Source: Bacillus pumilus
GTDB lineage: Bacteria > Bacillota > Bacilli > Bacillales > Bacillaceae
DNA: 64,000 bases
Direction of reading: 5' to 3'
NCBI RefSeq assembly: GCF_024498355.1
Contig: NZ_CP101833.1
Coordinates: 477,001 to 541,000 of the forward strand
Shown here: one piece after another, positions 17,278 to 25,480 of the stretch
Layout of the letters: each line of letters begins with the position of its first letter
Position numbering within the stretch: the stretch's first letter is position 1
The notes under the pieces: model-generated
Seen by the model: only the letters and a program-made list of their open reading frames with translations
Told to the model about the DNA's origin: nothing
Database searches by the model: none
Made by a program: the position numbers and the translations under genes

Positions 17278-18555
17278 TTACATAAACGTATTCACAATTA
17301 AAAAGAGATTAAGTGCTACAACAAGAGCTGCTATCACCCAAGATATTCCTGTCACCCAGCGTGCATTCGTCAATTCGCCCATAATTCGTTTTTTACTTGT
17401 AAACAAAATGAGCGGAATTAAAGCAAAGGCTATACCAAAAGATAGTACCACCTGACTCATCACAAGCGCAGATGTTGGGTTCACCCCAGATGCGATGATC
17501 GCAATAGGGGGAATGATGGTAATCAGCCGGCGTACATACAGCGGGATGCGGTATTGAATAAATCCCTGCATAATAATATCGCCTGACAGTGTACCGACAG
17601 AAGAGCTGGAAAGCCCGGCTACAAGCAGACCTACACCAAATAAGATGGCTGATACAGGACCTGCGAGTGTACCAAAATGCTGAAACGCAACATCCAGATC
17701 CTCAACAAAGAGACCATTTTTATAAAATAAAGCGGCTGCTACAATCAACATGCTGGCATTGATGGCCCCAGCGACTAGCATGGCAATAAGGATGTCTAAA
17801 AACTCAAAGCGAAAAATTTGTTTTTTCTCTTTTTCTGTTCTGCCGACGACTCGTCTTTGGGTTAAAGCTGAATGTAAATAAATTGCGTGCGGCATCACAG
17901 TGGCACCTAAAATGCCAGCTGCAAGCAGCACACTATCTGTTCCATCAAACCTCGGAATGAAAAGTCCGCCTGCAACACTTGCGATATCTGGCTTTGCGAC
18001 AAAGGTTTGCACAGCAAAAGCGATCACTACAACGAACAGCATACCAGTGATGCCTGCTTCTAATGCTCGATATCCCCGTCTTTGCAGCTCTAAAATCGCA
18101 AATGATCCGATGGCTGCAATAATTGATGCTTCAAGCAGGGGGATACGAAAGAGTAAGTATAAACCAAGTGCAGCCCCGATAAACTCAGCTAAATCTGTGG
18201 CAATTATCACGAGCTCACCCTGAATCCATAAACCGATGGAGACGGGCTTTGGAAACTCTTCACGTGCGATTTCAGGTAAATTTTTACCTGTCGCTATTCC
18301 AAGCTTTGCGGACAAGGATTGGATAAGCAAAGCCATGAGATTCGATATGAGAATGACCCATAAGAGAAGATACCCGTATTTTGAGCCAGCAGCAATGTTG
18401 GTGGCGAAATTCCCTGGGTCAATATAAGCAATAGCTGCGATAAAAGCAGGGCCGAGAAAAGGAAGGAGCCTTCTAAATCCTTTGACCTTTCCTTCAAGTG
18501 CACGCTCAGCAGCCGCTGACATGTGTGCCTGTGCCTCGATGTATTTGTTTGTCAT
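17278..18555 (-). CDS. mntH: Proton-coupled manganese transporter MntH (Nramp)
   Basis: A 425-residue Nramp-family Mn2+ importer with about eleven membrane segments. The metal-binding motifs are plain: AYIDPGNFATN in segment 1 (about residues 42-52) and VMPHAIYLHS in segment 6 (about 215-224). In B. subtilis it is repressed by MntR with manganese, and a matching operator lies upstream here. GGTGAT precedes the ATG. It is transcribed alone. Confidence 0.96.
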   Translation of the reverse strand: MTNKYIEAQAHMSAAAERALEGKVKGFRRLLPFLGPAFIAAIAYIDPGNFATNIAAGSKYGYLLLWVILISNLMALLIQSLSAKLGIATGKNLPEIAREEFPKPVSIGLWIQGELVIIATDLAEFIGAALGLYLLFRIPLLEASIIAAIGSFAILELQRRGYRALEAGITGMLFVVVIAFAVQTFVAKPDIASVAGGLFIPRFDGTDSVLLAAGILGATVMPHAIYLHSALTQRRVVGRTEKEKKQIFRFEFLDILIAMLVAGAINASMLIVAAALFYKNGLFVEDLDVAFQHFGTLAGPVSAILFGVGLLVAGLSSSSVGTLSGDIIMQGFIQYRIPLYVRRLITIIPPIAIIASGVNPTSALVMSQVVLSFGIAFALIPLILFTSKKRIMGELTNARWVTGISWVIAALVVALNLFLIVNTFM

Positions 18556-18596
18556 ATGTCATCACCTAGATTCTAAAAAGTTTTGCTTGGGCACAA

Positions 18597-18618
18597 AAAG
18601 TTTCCTTGATGCAATTTT
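18597..18618 (-). promoter_or_regulatory. MntR-box-like operator of mntH
   Basis: On the minus strand the sequence reads AAATTGCATCAAGGAAACTT, which agrees with my memory of the MntR operator (TTGCAnnnnGGAAAC core). It lies 42 bases upstream of the mntH start codon. Confidence 0.65.
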
Positions 18619-18720
18619 TAATCATCATATGCCCATCTTCATGAAAAGTCAACTATCTGAACTAATAGGTTTGTTTATCATATGTAAGTGAAAAAAATAG
18701 ATGCAATGTCAATCAATACA

Positions 18721-18748
18721 TAAAAAAACACCGCCTCTTAGGCGGTGC
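18721..18748 (-). terminator. Terminator hairpin downstream of repeat copy 1
   Basis: CACCGCC pairs with GGCGGTG; on the minus strand a run of T follows. It abuts the repeat element and should end ydaS transcription. Confidence 0.85.
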
Positions 18749-18920
18749 CAGCGTGTAGACAAACCCTCGCATTCGTTGTCAGTCCTGCGCGCCGGTGCTC
18801 ACGAATGTCAATTCGCTCCGCTCCGGTACTCGTCCTTCCTAGACTGCAAAGGTTTTCATTCACGCTGAAAAGAAGACAAAGAGCTAAAATCAAGATCATT
18901 TTAGCCCTTTGCTTCCTCTG
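18749..18920 (-). repeat. Terminator-associated repeat element, copy 1 (one end eroded)
   Basis: About 172 bp, same sequence family as 20208-20382 and 32503-32677 with few differences over most of its length. Orientation is that of ydaS, whose stop codon lies 12 bases upstream. The downstream end (CACGCTG) abuts a terminator hairpin as in the other copies. The upstream end has CAGAGGAAGCAAAG where the others have CAGATTGTTGACAAAG, and there is no duplicated hairpin on that side. Short open frames inside are not conserved among copies. Confidence 0.9.
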
Positions 18921-18932
18921 TTTTCGTTTTTT

Positions 18933-19202
18933 TTAAGAAACCCTTGATCCAACACTGCGGAAGATCAGGCTTAAAATAATAACAAAAATAGCTGCTCCTA
19001 AGATCGCTGGAATGATCGCAAAGCCTGCAATACTAGGACCCCACGTTCCAAGTAATCCATGACCAATCCAAGCGCCTGCAAGCCCGGCAATCATTGAACC
19101 GATCCATCCTCCTGGTACACTACCTCCAGCGAGTGCACTGCCGATGAGGCCAATGACAATCGCCACAACTAATGAAATAAGAAATCCTAACATGTTGATC
19201 AC
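18933..19202 (-). CDS. ydaS: UPF0410 small membrane protein YdaS (transglycosylase-associated family)
   Basis: An 89-residue, glycine-rich protein with three hydrophobic segments (about residues 4-24, 33-53 and 59-82) typical of the UPF0410 / transglycosylase-associated family. Function unknown; the B. subtilis counterpart is a SigB stress gene and a SigB-like promoter is seen here. GAGGAGTG precedes the ATG. Downstream lies repeat copy 1 rather than its own immediate terminator. Confidence 0.8.
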   Translation of the reverse strand: MINMLGFLISLVVAIVIGLIGSALAGGSVPGGWIGSMIAGLAGAWIGHGLLGTWGPSIAGFAIIPAILGAAIFVIILSLIFRSVGSRVS

Positions 19203-19227
19203 TCCTCTTTTGATTGTTTATTAAGCA

Positions 19228-19254
19228 ATAACCGTTTTGAAAGGGTTTAAAACC
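19228..19254 (-). promoter_or_regulatory. Probable SigB promoter of ydaS
   Basis: Minus strand: GGTTTTAA, 13-bp spacer, GGTTAT, close to the SigB consensus (GTTTAA, GGGTAT), 26 bases before the start codon. Confidence 0.6.
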
Positions 19255-19348
19255 TCTCGGAACCGCTTCGATGTTTGATACGTATGATGGACAAGGATTG
19301 TGTATAATAACAGACAAATACTTCAACGGCATCTAAGGAGGAAATGGT

Positions 19349-20179
19349 ATGGAGGAAAGAGATTGGCTAAAAGCGCAATTAAAGGAGATTGAAAAATGGG
19401 AGAAAGAACAGCAGAAGGCGTGGTTTTGGGAGAAACTCAGCCGGCTTCCATTTCAAATGCTGGACAAGCTGACTCCTGCCTTTATTCAGAAAAAAATTGG
19501 TGTTCTACTTGATGAAATGGGGCATTACATCCAATCAGGCGGCGCCTATTTGACATCAGAAAAAGGCATCATCCATCAATTTCAAAAGAAATGTGCTGAC
19601 GAATCGATTCAGTGCATAGAAGATATTGAAAAAGCCCCTCTTGAAGTCATGGATGCCATTAGTGAACATATGGGGAAAAACAGAACGAATCTCGCCACGA
19701 TGCAAGGTGCGACAACAGGTGTCGGCGGCATGTTTACATTAGCGGCAGATATTCCTGCGGTGCTGGGCCTCTCCTTAAAAACATTACAGGATATTGCCGT
19801 CACCTATGGCTATGATCCTAAAAACAAGGAAGAACGGGTATTTATCATTAAATGTTTACAGCTGAACTCTGCTGATGTCGTTGGGAAAAAGTCGATACTA
19901 AAAGAGCTGAAGAGCTACCGTGCGTCCGAAGGAAAGCACGAAAACATGATCTCTCAAATTCAAGGATGGCGTGAAGTGGTCTATAATTACCGAGATTCGT
20001 TTGGCTGGAAGAAGCTGTTTCAGCTTGTCCCAATTGCGGGGATTTTGTTTGGAGCAGTCTCCAATCGCTCGCAGTTAAAGGGAATTGCCGAAACAGGCAT
20101 GATGCAATATCGAAAGCGCAGAATTTTAACAAGATTACAAGAGCTCACGCAGCAAGAACAGAGTGAGTCGGGTGCATAA
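19349..20179 (+). CDS. ydbA: EcsC-family protein YdbA
   Basis: A 276-residue EcsC-family protein. The N-terminal third is charged and helical (KEIEKWEKEQQ), and the centre has the small-residue-rich stretch GATTGVGGMFTLAADIPAVLGL (split here as GATTGVGGMFTL, residues 118-129) typical of EcsC. In B. subtilis ydbA sits at the equivalent place. EcsC proteins are linked to the Ecs transporter and stress, but biochemical role is unknown. AAGGAGGAA precedes the ATG. It is divergent from ydaS; repeat copy 2 lies downstream. Confidence 0.78.
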   Translation: MEERDWLKAQLKEIEKWEKEQQKAWFWEKLSRLPFQMLDKLTPAFIQKKIGVLLDEMGHYIQSGGAYLTSEKGIIHQFQKKCADESIQCIEDIEKAPLEVMDAISEHMGKNRTNLATMQGATTGVGGMFTLAADIPAVLGLSLKTLQDIAVTYGYDPKNKEERVFIIKCLQLNSADVVGKKSILKELKSYRASEGKHENMISQIQGWREVVYNYRDSFGWKKLFQLVPIAGILFGAVSNRSQLKGIAETGMMQYRKRRILTRLQELTQQEQSESGA

Positions 20180-20207
20180 AGAAAATCCCTTTTCTCAAAG
20201 GGATTTT

Positions 20208-20382
20208 CAGATTGTTGACAAAGGGCTAAAATGATCTTTATTTTAGCTCTTTGTCTTCTTTTCAGCGTGATATGAAAACCTTTGAAGTCTAGGAAGGACG
20301 AGTACTGGAGCGGAGCGAATTGACATTCGTGAGCACCGGCGCGCAGGACTGACAACGAATGCGAGGGTTTGTCTACACGCTG
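20208..20382 (+). mobile_element. Terminator-associated repeat element, copy 2, with 26-bp hairpin duplication
   Basis: A 175-bp element running from CAGATTGTTGACAAA to TTTGTCTACACGCTG. The ends are imperfect inverted repeats (12 of 15 positions). It is bracketed by perfect 26-bp direct repeats of the local terminator hairpin at 20182-20207 and 20383-20408. Inside are a long hairpin (AAAGGGCTAAAAT pairing with ATTTTAGCTCTTT) followed by TCTTCTTTT, and TCAGCGTG that is complementary to CACGCTGA at the end. No open frame is conserved among copies. Confidence 0.93.
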
Positions 20383-20410
20383 AAAATCCCTTTTCTCAAA
20401 GGGATTTTTT
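20383..20410. terminator. Duplicated terminator hairpin after repeat copy 2
   Basis: AAAATCCCTTT pairs with AAAGGGATTTT. An identical hairpin stands at 20182-20207 just after ydbA. It also lies at the end of the opposing dctB gene. Confidence 0.9.
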
Positions 20411-21509
20411 ATTTGGTCTTATCATCTTCTTCTTGAAAAGCTTGGATAGGAGAATGGTCATAACGTGCCCGCAGCTCGCGGATCTGTTTGATCAGTGTGG
20501 AACCGATTGTTTTTTCGGCTTCATCATACAAAGGATCAAGGGCTTTCACCCATTTTTGCCTCTCTGCTGGCGTTAATTCGTGGATCGCAATCGGAGATTC
20601 CCGTTTAATGTCCTCCAGCTGATCATTATTCATCTGTTCTGCATGTTTCTCGTTCCAAGCCGTTGTTTCTTCCATCGCTTCAAGTAAAATTCTTTTCGTT
20701 TCCGGTGTCTGGCGGTCAAAGAAGACTTGATCTGTTAAGACAACATACCCTAAATACCCGTGATTACTGATCGTCATATAGTCTTGTATATGATAAAATT
20801 TTTTTGAATAAATATTTGAAATTGTATTTTCTTCACCGTCTACTTTTTTTGTTTCTAACAGCTGAAATGTCGAATTAAACGATTCCTGATAGGGCTTTGC
20901 GCCAAGAAGTTTGAATTGTTTTTCAATCATGTCGCTTTGCATAATGCGGAGAGATTGATTTTTTAAATCACCAGGCTGTTTGATTGGCCCTTTATTAGAG
21001 GTAATTTGCTTAAAGCCATTTGTCCAGTAGGCCATTCCTTTTAGACCATCTTTTTGCAGCGTGCCGAACAATTTCTGTCCAATCGCACCGTGTAAGCCTT
21101 CTTGAACAGCATCATAATTAGGAAAAGCAAAGGGAAGATCAAGTGCCAGCCACTCAGGGGACAGCATGCCGAGCTTCGAGGTAGACGGAGCAATAAATTG
21201 TACTTGATTCTCTTTGAGTGCATTAATCTCTTCAATATCAGAATAAAGGCTCCCGTTTGAGAAAATTTGAATGCTGATCTTTCCATCGGATTTCTCATGC
21301 ACGAGCTCAGCAAATTTCTTTGCGGCAAGTCCTTTTGGTGTATTGTCTGCCACGACATGGCTAAATTTGAACACAAGCTGGTCCTTCAGCCCTGTCTGTT
21401 CATCATCGAATATAGATGCTGATTTTGGCATCATATGATAAAAACCAAAGTATAAAGCGGTTACAAAACCGATGATAAGCAATAGCGTATAAGCGAGTAA
21501 ATTCTTCAT
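20409..21509 (-). CDS. dctB: C4-dicarboxylate-binding protein DctB (TRAP solute-binding family)
   Basis: A 366-residue DctP-type solute-binding protein with an N-terminal hydrophobic anchor (residues 3-23) and no lipobox. Motifs typical of the family are LVFKFSHVVADNTPKGLAAKKF (here FSHVVADNTPKG, about residues 50-61), VQFIAPSTSKLG and LRIMQS. TRAP permease genes are absent; in B. subtilis the protein acts as an extracellular co-sensor with DctS. It is divergent from dctS with start codons about 70 bases apart. Confidence 0.88.
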   Translation of the reverse strand: MKNLLAYTLLLIIGFVTALYFGFYHMMPKSASIFDDEQTGLKDQLVFKFSHVVADNTPKGLAAKKFAELVHEKSDGKISIQIFSNGSLYSDIEEINALKENQVQFIAPSTSKLGMLSPEWLALDLPFAFPNYDAVQEGLHGAIGQKLFGTLQKDGLKGMAYWTNGFKQITSNKGPIKQPGDLKNQSLRIMQSDMIEKQFKLLGAKPYQESFNSTFQLLETKKVDGEENTISNIYSKKFYHIQDYMTISNHGYLGYVVLTDQVFFDRQTPETKRILLEAMEETTAWNEKHAEQMNNDQLEDIKRESPIAIHELTPAERQKWVKALDPLYDEAEKTIGSTLIKQIRELRARYDHSPIQAFQEEDDKTK

Positions 21510-21576
21510 GCGTCAGATCCCCCTTATGTCAAGCATACTTGACAGAGGAAGAATTCGTAAAGATACAGGTGAAAAA

Positions 21577-23196
21577 ATGATGAGAAATCGATTGAAATTA
21601 CAACAACTATCTATTAGGTGGAAGCTCACCATTTTGACATATTTCGTTGTCATTTTCGCCCTTTTAATCGGAGGGATTGTCCTTGTCGGGGGAATCCAGC
21701 AAACGGAGGAACGCGAGCTGCGAAAAAGACTCATGAACACAGCGAGAACAGTGGCTGAGATGAATGAGGTGAAGCAGGCGTTAGCGGATCAGACAAAGGA
21801 ACGTTCTCGATTACAGCATGCGATCGAAGAGATTCGGATTATTCAAGACGCTGACTACATTGTTGTCATGGATATGGATCATGTGAGATTAACGCATCCA
21901 GTGAAAACAAGAATTGGCCACCGCTCAGAGGGGACAGATGAAGAACCGGCTTTTGCAGAGCATATTTATTTCTCAGAAGCAGAGGGAGAGTTGGGGACAG
22001 CCATCAGAGCTTTTTATCCAGTGAAGGATGAAAAGTTTAACCAGACAGGGGTTGTCCTTGTAGGAAGAACGCTGCCAAGTATGGCAGATATATTAGGAGA
22101 AATGAAGCGGGATATCCTCATGATCCTGCTGCTGACGCTCAGCTTTGGGCTTGTGGGTTCCTTTTTGCTCGCCCGTCATATTAAACAGCAAATGTTTAAG
22201 CTGGAGCCGCATGAGATTGTCAGAATGCTAGAGGAACGCACCGCCACCTTTCACTCCATCAATGAAGGAGTCATCGCCATCGATAATCAGCATATGATTA
22301 CCATTTTTAATGAGAAGGCGAAGCAAATTTTTGGAGTGACAGGTGATGCAGTAGGCCGGAATATTTGGGAGGTGCTGCCTGACACAAGGCTTCCTGAAAT
22401 CATTGATCGCGCAGAACCAGTCTACAATGAAGAGATTCATATGAGCGGAAAGCGGATTATGAGCAGCCGGATTCCGATTGTGATGAAAAAGAAGATTATC
22501 GGAGCAGTCGCCATTTTTCAGGACCGGACAGAGGCTGCTAAATTAGCAGAGGAACTAACTGGGGTCAAGAACTTCGTTGACGGCCTGCGGGTGCAGAATC
22601 ATGAGCATATGAATAAGCTTCATACGATTGCGGGATTGATTCAGCTTGGCAAAGCCGATCAGGCGCTCGACCTTGCGTTTCAAACGACAGAAGAACAGGA
22701 ACATGTGACGGATTTTCTTCACCGCGTCATTCAGCACGATGCCGTCGCAGGTTTATTGATGAGCAAGATTAGAAGGGGCAAGGAGCTTGGCATCAAAGTC
22801 GAAGTGGATGAAAATAGCTGTCTGCGCGATTTTCCAGAGCGGCTAGATCAGCATGATATGACGAAGCTGCTTGGCAATCTGATTGAGAACGCCTTTGCCT
22901 CGTATGATACTGTAGAAAGAGAAACGAAACTCATTTCGATTAGTATTGATCAAACGGAGGATGTTCTCGCGATTTTGATTGAAGACCATGGCTCCGGGAT
23001 AGAAGAGGAAATGATTCCTCATATCTTCGATAAAGGCTTCACATACGGCAAAGAAGGCGGAACAGGCTATGGCCTGTATATTGTCAAAACGATGATCGAC
23101 AAAGGGATGGGGAACGTAGAAGTCACATCAAGCATCGGCATTGGTACCACCTTCTCAATCGAATTCCCAATGACAGTAGAGGAGAGAGACAGATGA
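21577..23196 (+). CDS. dctS: Sensor histidine kinase DctS (fumarate/succinate)
   Basis: A 539-residue membrane sensor kinase of the CitA/DcuS family. Two membrane segments (about residues 17-37 and 180-200) bracket an extracellular sensor domain; a PAS domain (about 220-330) and kinase core follow. The phospho-acceptor histidine is in QNHEHMNKLHT; the N box is NLIENAF, and later boxes are EDHGSGIEE and GGTGYGLY. I start at ATG 21577 (MMRNRL), which gives the length of the family; the frame from 21508 would overlap the dctB start. It overlaps dctR by 4 bases. Confidence 0.92.
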   Translation: MMRNRLKLQQLSIRWKLTILTYFVVIFALLIGGIVLVGGIQQTEERELRKRLMNTARTVAEMNEVKQALADQTKERSRLQHAIEEIRIIQDADYIVVMDMDHVRLTHPVKTRIGHRSEGTDEEPAFAEHIYFSEAEGELGTAIRAFYPVKDEKFNQTGVVLVGRTLPSMADILGEMKRDILMILLLTLSFGLVGSFLLARHIKQQMFKLEPHEIVRMLEERTATFHSINEGVIAIDNQHMITIFNEKAKQIFGVTGDAVGRNIWEVLPDTRLPEIIDRAEPVYNEEIHMSGKRIMSSRIPIVMKKKIIGAVAIFQDRTEAAKLAEELTGVKNFVDGLRVQNHEHMNKLHTIAGLIQLGKADQALDLAFQTTEEQEHVTDFLHRVIQHDAVAGLLMSKIRRGKELGIKVEVDENSCLRDFPERLDQHDMTKLLGNLIENAFASYDTVERETKLISISIDQTEDVLAILIEDHGSGIEEEMIPHIFDKGFTYGKEGGTGYGLYIVKTMIDKGMGNVEVTSSIGIGTTFSIEFPMTVEERDR

Positions 23197-23876
23197 CTCA
23201 GATTAAGGTGCTATTAATTGAAGATGACCCGATGGTGCAAGAAGTGAATAAAGAGTTCATTATGAGTGTTCCTGGCTTTCAAGTAGCGGCTGTAGCAGGG
23301 AATGGCGAACAGGGCATCCAGCTGATCAAAGAGATTCGTCCAGACCTCGTGGTACTTGATGTCTATATGCCGAAGAAGGATGGCGTCAAAACGCTGCAAG
23401 ACATCAGAAAGCTAAAGATACAGGTGGATGTGATTGTGATTTCTGCAGCGAAGGACAAAGAGACAATTGGCGTCATGCTTCAAAATGGTGCGCGGGATTA
23501 TATTATTAAACCGTTCAAATTTGAACGAATGAAAGAATCGCTTGAAAGCTATAAAGCATTTAAATCGAAAATTCGCACCGCAGCAGAATTTTCTCAGGAG
23601 ATGCTGGATGATATCATACGAAAGCCTGCCGTTAAGCAGGAAGATACATGGCTCCCTAAGGGGCTGAATGTGCATACGATGAACGAAATTAAAGCCTATA
23701 TGCGTTTGCAAGAAGGCGCACTATCCGCTGAGGAAGTTGCCAATGCGCTTGGCATTGCCCGTGTCACGGCACGCCGGTATTTAGACTTCCTTGTCAAAGA
23801 AGGTGAGCTGAAATTAGATATGCAATATGGCGGGATAGGTCGGCCTGTAAATAAATATATCGTACATTCCGACTAA
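23193..23876 (+). CDS. dctR: Response regulator DctR
   Basis: A 227-residue response regulator of the CitB/DcuR type. The receiver domain (1-120) has acidic residues EDD near the start, phospho-acceptor Asp in VVLDVYMP and Lys in IIKPFKF. A C-terminal helix-turn-helix is seen at about 180-215 (SAEEVANALGIARVTARRYL). It should activate dctP in response to C4-dicarboxylates sensed by DctS/DctB. The ATG lies inside the dctS end. Confidence 0.93.
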   Translation: MTQIKVLLIEDDPMVQEVNKEFIMSVPGFQVAAVAGNGEQGIQLIKEIRPDLVVLDVYMPKKDGVKTLQDIRKLKIQVDVIVISAAKDKETIGVMLQNGARDYIIKPFKFERMKESLESYKAFKSKIRTAAEFSQEMLDDIIRKPAVKQEDTWLPKGLNVHTMNEIKAYMRLQEGALSAEEVANALGIARVTARRYLDFLVKEGELKLDMQYGGIGRPVNKYIVHSD

Positions 23877-23960
23877 GAGACCAAAAAGACCAAAATGTAC
23901 GATATGTTCATAAGCTTCACAGCCTTTGATGAAATCGCTATCATTTACCTACAGATAACA

Positions 23961-23974
23961 GTTAAGCGTTTACA
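23961..23974. promoter_or_regulatory. Possible cre site upstream of dctP
   Basis: Reverse strand TGTAAACGCTTAAC matches the CcpA cre consensus TGWAANCGNTNWCA at all but the last two positions. It lies 27 bases before dctP; carbon catabolite repression of dctP would be sensible. Confidence 0.4.
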
Positions 23975-24000
23975 TCGAAGGGTGAGGGAGTTGATTTTTT

Positions 24001-25269
24001 ATGAAGAGGCTTTTGAAGAACCTGACATTTCAGGTCATTGCAGCTGTCATGATCGGGATCATTGTCGGAATGGTTTGGCCAAACGTCGGGAAAGAAATGA
24101 AGCCGCTTGGTGACACATTTATTAATGCGGTCAAAATGGTGATCGCACCAATCATTTTCTTAACCATCGTTCTTGGTATTGCCAAGATGGGGGATATGAA
24201 AAAGGTCGGGAAAGTTGGGGGAAAAGCATTTATTTATTTTGAAGTCGTGACAACGCTTGCTCTGGTCATCGGTCTTTTTGTTGTCAATTTCATGAAGCCG
24301 GGAGCAGGTCTTGACTATAGTAAGCTTGAAAAAGGGGATGTTTCACAGTATACCCAAAATGGGGGGCAGGGTATCGACTGGATGGAGTTTGTGACACACA
24401 TTGTGCCTTCTAACATGGTAGATGCCTTTGCGAAGGGAGATATTTTACAGGTCTTATTCTTCTCTATTTTATTCGGTGTTGCGCTTGCTGCACTTGGTGA
24501 GAAGGGAAAAGGAATCATCGAATGGCTCGATAAGCTGTCACTTGTCTTCTTCAAAATCATTGGATATATCATGCGTGCCGCGCCACTCGGTGCATTTGGG
24601 GCAATGGCCTATACGATCGGACACTTTGGTTTGGCTTCGATTAAACCGCTGGCGAGTCTGATGCTCTCCGTTTATATGACCATGTTCCTGTTCATCTTCG
24701 TTGTGCTGAACATCATTTGTAAAATGTATGGGTTTAGCCTGTTCGGTTATCTACGATTTATCAAGGATGAAATTTTAATTGTCCTTGGCACAAGTTCTTC
24801 AGAATCAGTGCTGCCAAGAATGATGGATAAAATGGAACGATATGGCTGTTCTAAGTCGGTTGTTGGACTTGTCATTCCAACAGGTTATTCCTTTAACTTA
24901 GACGGAACTTCAATATACTTATCGATGGCCGTGGTCTTCTTAGCACAAGTTTTTGGTGTGGACTTATCCATCGGTCAGCAGATCACGATTATCCTTGTTC
25001 TGATGCTCACATCAAAGGGAGCAGCTGGGGTAACAGGAAGCGGATTTATCGTGCTGGCATCTACACTTGCTGCACTTCAGGTCATTCCGCTTGAAGGGCT
25101 TGCACTGCTGCTTGGTGTTGACCGATTCATGAGTGAAGGAAGAGCCATTACAAACCTGATTGGAAATGGAATTGCAACCATTGTTGTAGCGAAAAGTGAA
25201 GGTGAATTTGACGAAGCGAAGAGTAAAACAGCGCTTCAGGAAATGCGAAATATCAAGCAAGCCGTTTAG
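24001..25269 (+). CDS. dctP: C4-dicarboxylate transporter DctP (DAACS family)
   Basis: A 422-residue sodium- or proton-coupled symporter of the DAACS family (not a TRAP protein despite the name). Eight hydrophobic segments plus two hairpin loops are expected. Signature motifs are the serine-rich LGTSSSESVLP (about residue 258) and NLDGTSIYLS, plus GVDRFMSEGRAITNLIGNGIA (short form DRFMSEGRAITN). Uptake of succinate, fumarate and malate is inferred from the dctS/dctR neighbours. A cre-like site and the dctR-dctP gap (124 bases) hold the control region. A terminator follows. Confidence 0.92.
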   Translation: MKRLLKNLTFQVIAAVMIGIIVGMVWPNVGKEMKPLGDTFINAVKMVIAPIIFLTIVLGIAKMGDMKKVGKVGGKAFIYFEVVTTLALVIGLFVVNFMKPGAGLDYSKLEKGDVSQYTQNGGQGIDWMEFVTHIVPSNMVDAFAKGDILQVLFFSILFGVALAALGEKGKGIIEWLDKLSLVFFKIIGYIMRAAPLGAFGAMAYTIGHFGLASIKPLASLMLSVYMTMFLFIFVVLNIICKMYGFSLFGYLRFIKDEILIVLGTSSSESVLPRMMDKMERYGCSKSVVGLVIPTGYSFNLDGTSIYLSMAVVFLAQVFGVDLSIGQQITIILVLMLTSKGAAGVTGSGFIVLASTLAALQVIPLEGLALLLGVDRFMSEGRAITNLIGNGIATIVVAKSEGEFDEAKSKTALQEMRNIKQAV

Positions 25270-25285
25270 TATAAAAAACAACCAA

Positions 25286-25325
25286 AAACCGAAACCTTAT
25301 GTTCTACATGGGGTTCGGTTTTTTC
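25286..25325 (+). terminator. Intrinsic terminator of dctP
   Basis: AACCGAAACC with GGGTTCGGTT around an ATG/CAT inner stem, then six T. Confidence 0.88.
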
Positions 25326-25480
25326 TTGTGATGAAAAGAAAAAACCGAAAAGCTTGATAAAATTAGAACGAATCGTAAGACCTCAATGACCTTTTGTTAT
25401 ATAATTTACAGAAAGATCCGATATAATGTATATCAGATACGATGAAAAATAGACTTTAGTCCTGGCAGGTGTGGAACGTA

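Noticed and set aside
18745..18936. Open frames inside the repeat copies (also 20020-20355 and 32483-32683) with similar peptide pieces
   Set aside because: The frames are shifted between copies, use different starts and read into unrelated flanks; the similarity comes from shared noncoding DNA.
20409..21509. DctB as part of a TRAP transporter
   Set aside because: No TRAP permease genes are present; neighbours are DctS, DctR and a DAACS transporter, which fits a co-sensor.
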